From contig NZ_JACNYK010000001.1 of the NCBI RefSeq assembly GCF_014692505.1, positions 691,922 through 755,921 of the forward strand: a stretch of DNA of 64,000 nucleotides. Reading direction: 5' to 3'. A program made the position numbers and the translations under genes. This stretch comes from Sphingobacterium arenae. GTDB lineage: Bacteria > Bacteroidota > Bacteroidia > Sphingobacteriales > Sphingobacteriaceae. Positions 26,300-34,229 of this stretch are shown here, piece after piece. The first letter of the stretch is position 1; each line of letters starts with the position of its first letter. Under the pieces are notes generated by a model, which was not told the origin of the DNA, made no database searches, and worked only from the letters and a program-made list of their open reading frames with translations.

Positions 26300-27865
26300 A
26301 TGAAATATACATCATTACGTTGGTGGATACACCTTCCCATCTTATTTTCAGCTCTACTTTTTGTTTCGAGTGGTTTGTCTCCGCATTTGTACACCGTCGA
26401 AACGTTACCCAGTCCGAAAGAAGCAGGGCAAGATTTTTACGTCAGTAATCCGGATGCTGTATTGTCTTCTGCAATCGTAGACCAACTAAATATGCTTTCT
26501 GTCGGAGTAGATAAAGTCTCGGGAGTGGAGTATGCTGTAGCCGTGGTCAATGATTTTGAGGGATATGATATATTCGAATTTGCAATGGAATTGTTCAATA
26601 CATGGGGGATAGGCAAGCAAGGACAAAATAACGGGCTGCTATTATTTATTGCCAAAGACCGGAGGGAATACCGCTTTATATCTGGATATGGCATGGAAGC
26701 GATTTTTCCAGATGTTTATTTGCATCGTATTGGTGAGAAATATCTTGTTCCTCATTTTAAGGAAGGGGATTATGACCAAGGTGTGTTGGAGGCATCCACC
26801 GTTATCCAGCACGCATTGATGTCGTCGGATGTGCAAGCAGAGCTACACCGTATGATGCCAGAAGCAACACCTTTCTTTAGTCAGCGTAACGTCCACCTAA
26901 AAAATACACTTATTGTTGTCGTGCTGTATATGGGGATGTATTACTGGGTAGATCGATCGGGGAAAAAATGGAAAAAAGGGGGACAAGTTTATGCAAGAAG
27001 TAACCGTAGCACAAAAGTTCGCACAAAAAAAAGAAAACAAGGTTGTAGCGGTTGGTTTGCTTATACGATCATGGGTGGTTTGGCAACGGTATTCACGATG
27101 TTGTTTATCATGCTGATTTTTGCTTTTTTAATAAGAGATATGAATCGCATGTTCCAACTTACTGTACTCCCCTATGTTTTTGCCATTTGGGGCAGTTACA
27201 CGATGGCTTTCAAAATAGCTGAAGAACTGGATATTGTTAAAAAGAGTTATCGAGATGAAGAGAATAAGTTAAAAGCACTCCGTGGTTTTCAACGAAGCGT
27301 ATTTATTTCTTATCTGTTCAGCCCGTTTATGCTGTTTGGCTTTTTTAACCTTAACCGAAAATGGAAAAATAGTCGACTACGGTTTATTCCGCCAGATGAT
27401 TCTGGGGATTGGGAACGTGTTAACCGCGACACTGTGAAAGCGAGGGTAATACGTGATTATCTAAGCAAGGGACGGTTGAAAGAAGAAAGCCTGAATTCCC
27501 GATTTTATGAGATTTGGCTCCATAAAAAGACAGGAGAGAAGAAGATATTAGGTTGGAAAGGAAAAGACGAACTTGACGTATGTCCGTCTTGCGGATACCG
27601 AACTTATGAAAAGGGGATAAGAGGAAAGGTATTGAAGCGCGCGACATACACCAGCGCCGGATTACAAAAAATCTATGACGAATGTAGGCATTGCAAGCAT
27701 AGAGAGGACAAGGGAACGCGGACGATTCCAAAGAAAGTACGCAGCTCCGGCAGTGGTGGCTCCAGTTCTGGGAGCGGCGGTTTTAGTGGTGGCTCCTCTA
27801 GTAGTGGGGGTGGTAGCTTTGGCGGCGGCTCATCGGGAGGCGGTGGTGCGGGAGGTAGGTGGTGA
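26300..27865 (+). CDS. TPM-domain membrane protein with zinc ribbon and Gly-Ser tail
   Basis: The 521-aa protein has a signal peptide (about 10-30) and a TPM (YgcG-type) domain at about 45-190. The TPM marks are GKQGQNNGLLLFIAKDRREY and GYGMEAIFPD. It has membrane segments near 215, 265-290, 295-310 and 355, then a cytoplasmic part. Two CxxC pairs (CPSCGYR, CRHCKHR) form a possible zinc ribbon at about 430-470. The last 50 residues are almost only Gly/Ser. Other TPM proteins act in photosystem or envelope maintenance, and the role here is unknown. The start is placed at the ATG at 26300, where the signal peptide begins. Confidence 0.85.
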   Translation: MKYTSLRWWIHLPILFSALLFVSSGLSPHLYTVETLPSPKEAGQDFYVSNPDAVLSSAIVDQLNMLSVGVDKVSGVEYAVAVVNDFEGYDIFEFAMELFNTWGIGKQGQNNGLLLFIAKDRREYRFISGYGMEAIFPDVYLHRIGEKYLVPHFKEGDYDQGVLEASTVIQHALMSSDVQAELHRMMPEATPFFSQRNVHLKNTLIVVVLYMGMYYWVDRSGKKWKKGGQVYARSNRSTKVRTKKRKQGCSGWFAYTIMGGLATVFTMLFIMLIFAFLIRDMNRMFQLTVLPYVFAIWGSYTMAFKIAEELDIVKKSYRDEENKLKALRGFQRSVFISYLFSPFMLFGFFNLNRKWKNSRLRFIPPDDSGDWERVNRDTVKARVIRDYLSKGRLKEESLNSRFYEIWLHKKTGEKKILGWKGKDELDVCPSCGYRTYEKGIRGKVLKRATYTSAGLQKIYDECRHCKHREDKGTRTIPKKVRSSGSGGSSSGSGGFSGGSSSSGGGSFGGGSSGGGGAGGRW

Positions 27866-27960
27866 TGTTTTACACCTGGGGATAGTACTAAGGGGGAGTT
27901 TGTGCAGTCGTAAAACATCCGAATGCAGTATCTAATTGTTGATAGAGGAAGCACAACTTT
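27862..27960 (+). repeat. Structured intergenic repeat, family 1, copy D
   Basis: A perfect 10-bp stem GATGTTTTAC/GTAAAACATC (27864-27873 with 27910-27919) encloses GTAC/GTGC and the loop TAAGGGGGAGTTT. The tail with GAGGAAGCACAACTTTTTGTC follows the pattern of the other copies. The leading A/T hairpin is absent because the TPM gene ends here. It lies between the convergent TPM and uvrA genes. Confidence 0.75.
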
Positions 27961-27982
27961 TTGTCTTGAAAAAAAAGAAAAA

Positions 27983-30832
27983 TTATGTCATTTCGGCTTT
28001 TAAAAACCTAGCTGTTTCATTGCCTTTCTGCTTGACGAGGTCTTCCGGTAATCCAGCGAACATCAATTGCCCGCCACCTTTTCCGCCCTCAGGCCCCATG
28101 TCAATAACCCAGTCAGCAGTTTTTACGACATCCAGATTATGCTCAATGATTAATACGGTGTTTCCGCGATCTACTAGACGGTTGATAACACCCAATAAGA
28201 CATTTACATCTTCAAAATGAAGACCGGTCGTCGGTTCGTCCAAAATATAGAACGTATTACCTGTATCCTTTTTAGACAGTTCGGTAGCCAGCTTGACCCG
28301 TTGTGCTTCCCCCCCGGAAAGCGTCGTAGACGATTGTCCTAATGTGATATAACCTAAGCCTACATCGTGTAATGTTTTGATCTTTCTATAAATGGAAGGA
28401 ATGTTTTCAAAGAAATCTACCGCTTCATCGATACTCATATCTAAAACATCAGAGATTGATTTTCCACGGTAGCGGACCTCCAGCGTCTCACGGTTATAAC
28501 GCTTCCCATGACAAGTCTCACAAGGGACCTGTACATCCGGTAAGAAATTCATTTCGATGATCTTCAAACCCGCTCCTTGGCAGGTTTCACAACGTCCTCC
28601 TTTGACATTAAAAGAAAAACGACCGGGCTTATAGCCTCGTATTTTTGCTTCCGGCAGTTGCACAAATAAAGTTCGGATATCTGAAAATACACCGGTATAA
28701 GTCGACGGGTTAGAGCGTGGTGTGCGACCTATCGGGCTTTGGTTGATTTCGATAACCTTGTCTATATGTTCGAGTCCTTCGATTTTTTTATAAGGTAGCG
28801 GTGTGCTTTTAGCGCGGAAAAAGTGTTTGTTTAATATCGGGTAGAGTGTCCCCGTGATTAGACTGGATTTTCCCGAACCGGACACGCCCGTCACCAAAAT
28901 TAATTTTCCCAAAGGAAAATCTACTTGGACATTTTTTAAATTATGGCCAGATGCACCTTTTAGCGATAATATTTTGCCGTTACCTTTACGTCGTTTAGTA
29001 GGAATAGCAACTTCTTTCTGCCCATTGAGGTAGCTAGCGGTCAATGTGTTCGCTTTCAAAATTTCTGTCGGTGTTCCCTGAGCTACCACGCTTCCACCAT
29101 GTATGCCGGCTTGTGGGCCCATGTCGATCACGTAATCAGCTTGTAGAATCATATCCTTGTCATGCTCGACTACCAATACGGAGTTACCGATATCACGTAG
29201 GTTTTTCAGTGAATGAATTAGCCGTTCGTTATCCCGTTGATGTAATCCGATGCTTGGTTCGTCCAGAATATAGAGGACGTTCACGAGTTGTGAACCTATT
29301 TGCGTTGCTAGTCGTATACGTTGGGCTTCGCCCCCCGAAAGTGTTTTGGAAGAACGGTCTAAAGTAAGATAACTTAATCCTACATCCAAGAGAAAACCTA
29401 TTCGGGCTCGAATTTCCTTAAGTATTTCGGCAGCAATGGTGTTTTGGCGCTCGTTGAGACGCCCCTCTATACCTTCAAACCAATCGTGCAACGCATTAAT
29501 ATCCATTGTCGCCAGCTCATGAATATTCTTTTGGTCTATTCTGAAATGTAGAGATTCTTTTTTCAATCGAGCGCCCTCGCATGAGGGGCATACAATTTTT
29601 GTTCGGAAATCTTCTAGAATAGGCGCATCGTCTGAGCCTCTACCATTGATTTCTTCCAACATGTTGAAGATACCCGTAAACTGTATTTTGTATTCGCGCG
29701 CTCCATAACTCCCGTACGAAACGGTAAGACTTAAAGGCTCTTCACCTCCAAAAAGCAGTGTGTCCAGTTGCTCGTTGTTCAGTTTTTCGATCGGACTGGT
29801 CAACGAAAAATCCAGTTTTTTAGCCACCGCTTTTACAACTTGGAATGTCCAAGAGTCACGCGATGGGCCTAAAGGCAGAATAGCGCCCTTTTGTATGCTC
29901 GCTTTTTTATCGGGGATAACGATATCTTTGTCTATTTCGAATATATAGCCAAGCCCATCACATTTTGGACATGCGCCATACGGAGAGTTGAAGGAAAAAG
30001 TATTGGGTTGTGGTTCATCGTAGGAGATACCGGACGCTGCATCCATAAGATAGCGGCTGAAAAAATGTTCTCGTCCGTCCTTGTTCGCAATTTTGATAAT
30101 ACCTTTTGCTACTTTCATAGCCTGCATAACGGACGTATATAGTCGTTTTTTATCACCTTCACTTGCGTATAGCCGGTCTACAACCGTTTCAATATCGTGG
30201 ATCTTATAGCGATCGACCTGCATTTTAGGTGCGAGATCCAGAATTTCCCCGTCTACGCGTACTTTGGTATAGCCTTGTTTTCGAATCTGTTCAAAAAGCT
30301 CGCGATAATGGCCTTTACGACCTTTGACGACAGGGGCTAAAATATATATCGGTTCATCATTGAATTCTACCAATACCCTATCAACAATTTGCTCTTCCGA
30401 CATCCGCTGCATGCGTTTACCCGTCACGTAAGAATACGCTTCGCTCGCCCTTGCGTACAGCAATCGTAAGAAATCATATATCTCGGTGATCGTTCCCACG
30501 GTCGAGCGTGGATTCTTATTTGTAGTTTTCTGTTCGATGGATATCACGGGACTTAGTCCCGATATTTTATCAACATCAGGGCGTTCCATTCCTCCTAAGA
30601 ACTGTCGGCTGTAGGCAGAGAAAGTCTCCATATAACGACGCTGTCCCTCCGCGTAAATCGTATCGAATGCCAGGGAAGATTTACCACTACCACTAAGTCC
30701 TGTAATCACGACTAATTCATTGCGTGGAAAACTGACGTCGATATTTCTGAGGTTATGTACACGTGCGCCAAACACCTCAATTTCACGTTGTTCGCCTAAA
30801 TCTATAGGATTGTGCTGCTGGATAGAGCTCAT
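27983..30832 (-). CDS. uvrA: Excinuclease ABC subunit A
   Basis: The 949-aa cytoplasmic ATPase recognises DNA damage with UvrB in nucleotide excision repair. Two ABC modules are visible, with Walker A GLSGSGKSSLAFD and GVSGSGKSSLITG and signature LSGGEAQRIRLATQ and LSGGEAQRVKLATE. Zinc modules lie at CPKCDGLG...CPSCEGAR and CETCQGAG...CETCHGKR. The open frame reaches 30898, but a TACCTTTG promoter box (30861-30868) lies in that extension. The ATG at 30832 also begins the family-like part, so it is preferred. The length is normal. Confidence 0.97.
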   Translation of the reverse strand: MSSIQQHNPIDLGEQREIEVFGARVHNLRNIDVSFPRNELVVITGLSGSGKSSLAFDTIYAEGQRRYMETFSAYSRQFLGGMERPDVDKISGLSPVISIEQKTTNKNPRSTVGTITEIYDFLRLLYARASEAYSYVTGKRMQRMSEEQIVDRVLVEFNDEPIYILAPVVKGRKGHYRELFEQIRKQGYTKVRVDGEILDLAPKMQVDRYKIHDIETVVDRLYASEGDKKRLYTSVMQAMKVAKGIIKIANKDGREHFFSRYLMDAASGISYDEPQPNTFSFNSPYGACPKCDGLGYIFEIDKDIVIPDKKASIQKGAILPLGPSRDSWTFQVVKAVAKKLDFSLTSPIEKLNNEQLDTLLFGGEEPLSLTVSYGSYGAREYKIQFTGIFNMLEEINGRGSDDAPILEDFRTKIVCPSCEGARLKKESLHFRIDQKNIHELATMDINALHDWFEGIEGRLNERQNTIAAEILKEIRARIGFLLDVGLSYLTLDRSSKTLSGGEAQRIRLATQIGSQLVNVLYILDEPSIGLHQRDNERLIHSLKNLRDIGNSVLVVEHDKDMILQADYVIDMGPQAGIHGGSVVAQGTPTEILKANTLTASYLNGQKEVAIPTKRRKGNGKILSLKGASGHNLKNVQVDFPLGKLILVTGVSGSGKSSLITGTLYPILNKHFFRAKSTPLPYKKIEGLEHIDKVIEINQSPIGRTPRSNPSTYTGVFSDIRTLFVQLPEAKIRGYKPGRFSFNVKGGRCETCQGAGLKIIEMNFLPDVQVPCETCHGKRYNRETLEVRYRGKSISDVLDMSIDEAVDFFENIPSIYRKIKTLHDVGLGYITLGQSSTTLSGGEAQRVKLATELSKKDTGNTFYILDEPTTGLHFEDVNVLLGVINRLVDRGNTVLIIEHNLDVVKTADWVIDMGPEGGKGGGQLMFAGLPEDLVKQKGNETARFLKAEMT

Positions 30833-30860
30833 GTTGTGTTGTTCTGAAATTTGCAAGTTA

Positions 30861-30868
30861 CAAAGGTA
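30861..30868 (-). promoter_or_regulatory. -7 box for uvrA
   Basis: The minus-strand TACCTTTG matches TAnnTTTG, 28 nt before the ATG at 30832. It decides the start, since transcription from here cannot include the upstream ATG at 30898. Confidence 0.5.
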
Positions 30869-30869
30869 C

Positions 30870-31065
30870 GGTTTATTTCTTTTCTTTTTTCTTAACAAAA
30901 AAGAACCAAAAAGTCAAGACTGGCAAGGTTCCGCTACCTTTACTTGCCTCTTCCTAAACAGAAAGGAACTCACCGCGTAGGGGCGGTTCAAACAGCTTTC
31001 TGTTTTTAACGGAACACACTGCGTAAAGCTGCCCGCGGAACAATGCTAGGTCGTTTTAACCCGCA
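30870..31065 (+). repeat. Large-hairpin intergenic repeat, family 2, copy 2
   Basis: It begins with an A/T hairpin (CTTTTTTC...AACAAAAAAG) then AACCAAAAAGTCAAGACT. GTTCCGC (30928-30934) pairs with GCGGAAC (31035-31041), and AAACAGAAAG (30956-30965) pairs with 30996-31005. Segments such as CGCTACCTTT-CTTGCCT and CTG-CCGCG align with copy 1 near 7.9 kb read on the minus strand. Confidence 0.7.
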
Positions 31066-31105
31066 TAATCACAATGCGATAATAATTGCTTTCAACTACG
31101 CTATT

Positions 31106-31122
31106 CCCCTCCATTGGAGGGG
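31106..31122. repeat. Perfect GC-rich palindrome
   Basis: CCCCTCC and GGAGGGG pair around a 3-nt loop, between the family 2 copy and the family 1 copy E tail. Role unknown. Confidence 0.5.
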
Positions 31123-31146
31123 TGCTCGTTAGGACGGGGTGGTAAA

Positions 31147-31356
31147 TTGCACCATCCCCTCCTTAACATTCAAGGTCGCATCAAAACCGAGCCCTTGGCG
31201 AGCTCAACGAAGTTAAACTTTGGCAAATGTAGGACTCTATTCTTAGTACTATCCCTAATGCCAAAGATTTTAAGCGACGAGTTTATGAACTCTTGTTTAT
31301 TTTGGTATTCATGAGCTCACTTTGTTTGGTTTGCTTCACTTTTGCGGTCAAAAGTG
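31147..31356 (-). repeat. Structured intergenic repeat, family 1, copy E
   Basis: On the minus strand it has a CACTTTTGACCGCAAAAGTG hairpin (31337-31356), AACTCGTCGC, then stem CTTTGGCA/TGCCAAAG enclosing GTACTAAGAATAGAGTCC. After about 35 nt follows the conserved tail GTTAAGGAGGGGATGGTGCA. It is the only minus-oriented copy. It stands between the divergent uvrA and DUF2157-like genes, so it is not a terminator. Confidence 0.75.
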
Positions 31357-31373
31357 GTATTGAAAAAAATTTG

Positions 31374-31380
31374 TACTTTG
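31374..31380 (+). promoter_or_regulatory. Possible -7 box for the DUF2157-like gene
   Basis: TACTTTG is one base short of TAnnTTTG. It lies 22 nt before the chosen GTG start. Confidence 0.3.
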
Positions 31381-31402
31381 GTTGTATAAAAACAAACAAC
31401 GC

Positions 31403-32443
31403 GTGAAAAAATTGGATTTGACAAAGCAGGAACGAGAAGTCGTTGAAAATGCACTGGACCACTGGCAAGCGTCCAATTTATTGGAAGCGGGCAAAGTCGA
31501 AGAGTTGAAGCAAACCATTGACGAAAGAGGGTTCGAATGGAAACATTTGGCTCGATATGCATTTTGGATAGCATTGGTTTCCCTCATTTTTGCAGTATTT
31601 TCGCTTTTTGCAGACGATGCATTGATTCGTTTTGTAGAACGCTTTTACGAAACTCCAAATATTGTTTTCTGCCTGTTTTTTGGGGGAATCGCGGTTCTTT
31701 TTTATTTTTTGGGCTTCCGGAACAAAAAGCGATACCCGGAGAAGACGTTTTCCAATGAAACCCTGATGCTGGCCGGTTCTTTTGCAACAGCCGCATGTAT
31801 AGGTTTTTTGGGGCAAGTGCTGGATCGGACGACGAGTCATTACACACTCCTTTTTCTATTGTCGATTATCATATATGGGACCTTATCCGTTAAACTTAAT
31901 TCGAAACTGATATGGGTGTTTACCTTGGTAGCACTCGGTATCTGGTTTGCGACCGAAACAGCATACCACAGCAATTGGGGATTTAAGTTTTGGGGGATGA
32001 ATTATCCGTTACGCTTTACGTTGTTTGGATTGCTTTTGACCACTTTTGCACTATGGGGACAAGAAAAAATCAGACCGTTGAAACCTTTCCAATCCACAAG
32101 CTATATCGTTGGATTATTATATACCATGATTGCGCTATGGTGTCTTTCTATTTTTGGAAATTATAGCGATTTAGACGCTTGGACACAGGTTCGCCAATAT
32201 CATATTCTTTACTGGGGAATTTTAGCTATTGTGCTTTCATTGGGCTTGGCATTGTATGGGATGAAAATAAAAGACCACGCCACGCGCGATATAGGTTTCG
32301 TGTTCTTCATCCTTAATCTTTACACCCGCTTTGTAGAATACCTATGGGATAATATCAATCGCACGATATTTTTTCTCCTGCTAGCTGGATCGTTTTGGTT
32401 TGTTGGTAGGTGGGCAGAACGGATATGGCGTAAAGGGAAGTAA
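31403..32443 (+). CDS. DUF2157-like multi-pass membrane protein
   Basis: The 346-aa protein has a cytoplasmic N terminus of about 50 residues (LTKQEREVVENALDHWQAS) followed by about ten hydrophobic helices. This is the organisation of DUF2157 proteins. No catalytic motif is seen. The GTG at 31403 (start of MKKLDLTKQ) is preferred over a TTG at 31382. It lies 32 bp before the PqqD-like gene, but a TATTTTTG box in the gap suggests separate expression. Confidence 0.75.
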   Translation: MKKLDLTKQEREVVENALDHWQASNLLEAGKVEELKQTIDERGFEWKHLARYAFWIALVSLIFAVFSLFADDALIRFVERFYETPNIVFCLFFGGIAVLFYFLGFRNKKRYPEKTFSNETLMLAGSFATAACIGFLGQVLDRTTSHYTLLFLLSIIIYGTLSVKLNSKLIWVFTLVALGIWFATETAYHSNWGFKFWGMNYPLRFTLFGLLLTTFALWGQEKIRPLKPFQSTSYIVGLLYTMIALWCLSIFGNYSDLDAWTQVRQYHILYWGILAIVLSLGLALYGMKIKDHATRDIGFVFFILNLYTRFVEYLWDNINRTIFFLLLAGSFWFVGRWAERIWRKGK

Positions 32444-32460
32444 TTTATAATAAATAATGT

Positions 32461-32468
32461 TATTTTTG
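32461..32468 (+). promoter_or_regulatory. -7 box for the PqqD/HPr-kinase pair
   Basis: TATTTTTG matches TAnnTTTG, 7 nt before the ATG at 32476. The resulting leader would be very short. Confidence 0.4.
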
Positions 32469-32475
32469 TTTCATT

Positions 32476-32745
32476 ATGAAGTTAAGACAAGATTTAGTCC
32501 TTCGGAAAGTAGGGGACGACTATATTATGGTAGATCCAAGTCAGGGCATGGTAGACCTTTCCAAAGTTCATACGCTTAATGAAACAGCGGCGTGGCTTTG
32601 GGAGCAATCGATAGGTAAAGAAATCAGCGTTGGAGGTATATCCGAGCTTCTATGTGAACGATACGACGTTTCGCAAGAAAAGGCCGTACAGGATGCGGAA
32701 GCGTTGATTCAAGAATTTGAGAAAGCCGGTCTTTTGGAAGCATAG
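32476..32745 (+). CDS. PqqD-family protein
   Basis: The 89-aa protein has the PqqD fold. Visible marks are the initial LVLRKVGDDYIMVDPSQGMV, HTLNETAAWLWEQSIGK in the centre, and a C-terminal helix with YDVSQEKAVQDAEALIQEFE. PqqD-like domains bind precursor peptides (RiPP recognition elements) for modifying enzymes. It is immediately followed (15 bp) by an HPr-kinase-like gene. No precursor peptide, radical SAM, cyclase or protease gene is seen in the neighbourhood, so any peptide substrate is elsewhere or absent. Confidence 0.9.
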   Translation: MKLRQDLVLRKVGDDYIMVDPSQGMVDLSKVHTLNETAAWLWEQSIGKEISVGGISELLCERYDVSQEKAVQDAEALIQEFEKAGLLEA

Positions 32746-32760
32746 CGTAAGTAAAAAAAT

Positions 32761-33681
32761 ATGGGAGCCAACACCGTACCGAAATTGACAAATCATTATT
32801 ATGAAATCGCAGGCTTACAATTAGAATTACGCTTTTGCTCAACGTTAAGCTTGAATAATATTTTACCTTCTTTTGTCGGTTTTCGTGTGGAAAAGCGGAA
32901 TGAAACATCTGCCGCAGTCGTCACCTTTCAGGAAGAAGAAGTGCCTTCGGAAGAAGAATGGGGTATGCTTCGAAGCGATATTTCTTTAGTTTGGGGCGAC
33001 AACTTTCGTTTCTATGAACAGGAAGACGCATTCGTTACACTGATAAAACATACCGTAAAGGACAAGCAGTGGATGATGAAGAGTTCGAAAGATTTTAGAG
33101 AATCCCGCATATATGGAAAAGCGGACGATCCGAGAATGGGGGAATTTGTCAGTTGGCTATTGATGGTGGTTTTTGGACAAGTAGGACTGCAACACCGACT
33201 GATCTTGATTCATGCGTCTGTGATTGCTTACCGGCAAAAGTACGGTGTCGCTTTTTTGGGAAAGAGTGGTACGGGCAAGAGTACGCATAGTAGACTTTGG
33301 CTGCAACATATTCCAGATACCGAGTTGTTAAACGACGATAACCCCGTAGTACGCTTTGAAGAGGATGGAAAGATCATGATATATGGTACGCCGTGGAGTG
33401 GGAAAACCCCTTGTTACAAAAATAAACGTGTAGAACTTAAAGGTTTTGTACGGCTAGAACAGGCCCCCCTAAACAGATTTACATGGAAAAAAGGTGTAGA
33501 AAGCTTGGTCACCGTTCTTCCGAGCTGTACCGCTCTCCGTTGGAATAAAGATCTATTCAACGCCATGACAGATACACTCTCGCAATTAATGGCGCAAGTA
33601 GAAGTAGGTTATTTGGAGTGCTTACCCGATGCCGACGCTGCAAAAACATCGCATAACGCACTTTTCGAAGAATGGAGATAA
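32761..33681 (+). CDS. HPr kinase-like P-loop protein
   Basis: The 306-aa protein resembles the C-terminal kinase domain of HPr kinase/phosphorylase and its relatives in RiPP clusters. HASVIAY (151-157) is followed by the P-loop GKSGTGKSTHSRLW (167-180), LLNDDNPVV (189-197), and GTPWSGKTPCYKNK (209-222). The N-terminal 120 residues are not recognised. Such proteins occur with PqqD and other RiPP genes and may phosphorylate a peptide or protein. No HPr/PTS genes are nearby. Confidence 0.85.
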   Translation: MGANTVPKLTNHYYEIAGLQLELRFCSTLSLNNILPSFVGFRVEKRNETSAAVVTFQEEEVPSEEEWGMLRSDISLVWGDNFRFYEQEDAFVTLIKHTVKDKQWMMKSSKDFRESRIYGKADDPRMGEFVSWLLMVVFGQVGLQHRLILIHASVIAYRQKYGVAFLGKSGTGKSTHSRLWLQHIPDTELLNDDNPVVRFEEDGKIMIYGTPWSGKTPCYKNKRVELKGFVRLEQAPLNRFTWKKGVESLVTVLPSCTALRWNKDLFNAMTDTLSQLMAQVEVGYLECLPDADAAKTSHNALFEEWR

Positions 33682-33723
33682 AGCAGCATCACCAGTAGAA
33701 ATCAGATTGCGGCCTTCAGCCAT

Positions 33724-34140
33724 TTAAACAAATTTCAAACTATACGTAATCTCTACACCGCCTGCTGCTAACATATCATGAACGGAACAATATTTCTTTA
33801 CGGCCAGTTCTGCCGCTTTATGTACTTTTGCTTCGTCGAGTTGCCCTTTTAGCGTAAAAGTAAGGTGTATGTGGGTGAAAATATTAGGAATTTCTTCCCG
33901 ACGTTTCCCCTCTACCTCAACCTGTATGTCTTCTATGATCTGACGCTGTTTTTTCAGGATACTGGAAAGATCAAATACGCTACAAGAACCTAACGCCATG
34001 AGTACCAGTTCCATCGGGCGTACGCCTTTCCCTTCTCCACCGATACTCTCCGAACCGTCAATATTTACTGTTACGTTGCCGAGTTCGCTCGAACCCTCAA
34101 AATGAACGGCGTCGTTTTTACGTTGCAAATGGATTTTCAT
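33724..34140 (-). CDS. OsmC/Ohr-family peroxiredoxin-like protein
   Basis: The 138-aa protein matches the OsmC family in size and pattern. The conserved Cys-containing segments are LMALGSCSVFDLSSIL (first Cys) and AVKKYCSVHDMLAAG (second Cys), the pair that reduces organic hydroperoxides. The start MKIHLQRKNDAVHFEG is typical. It is transcribed alone, with a TAAGTTTG box 67 nt upstream. Confidence 0.92.
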   Translation of the reverse strand: MKIHLQRKNDAVHFEGSSELGNVTVNIDGSESIGGEGKGVRPMELVLMALGSCSVFDLSSILKKQRQIIEDIQVEVEGKRREEIPNIFTHIHLTFTLKGQLDEAKVHKAAELAVKKYCSVHDMLAAGGVEITYSLKFV

Positions 34141-34206
34141 TTTGAATATGATTATTTATTCATTTGTAGCTGTTTTCCCCAAGGAATTCATTGCTGCCAA
34201 GTTACG

Positions 34207-34214
34207 CAAACTTA
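34207..34214 (-). promoter_or_regulatory. -7 box for the OsmC gene
   Basis: The minus-strand TAAGTTTG matches TAnnTTTG, 67 nt before the start at 34140. Confidence 0.45.
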
Positions 34215-34229
34215 TTGAAAATATACGCA

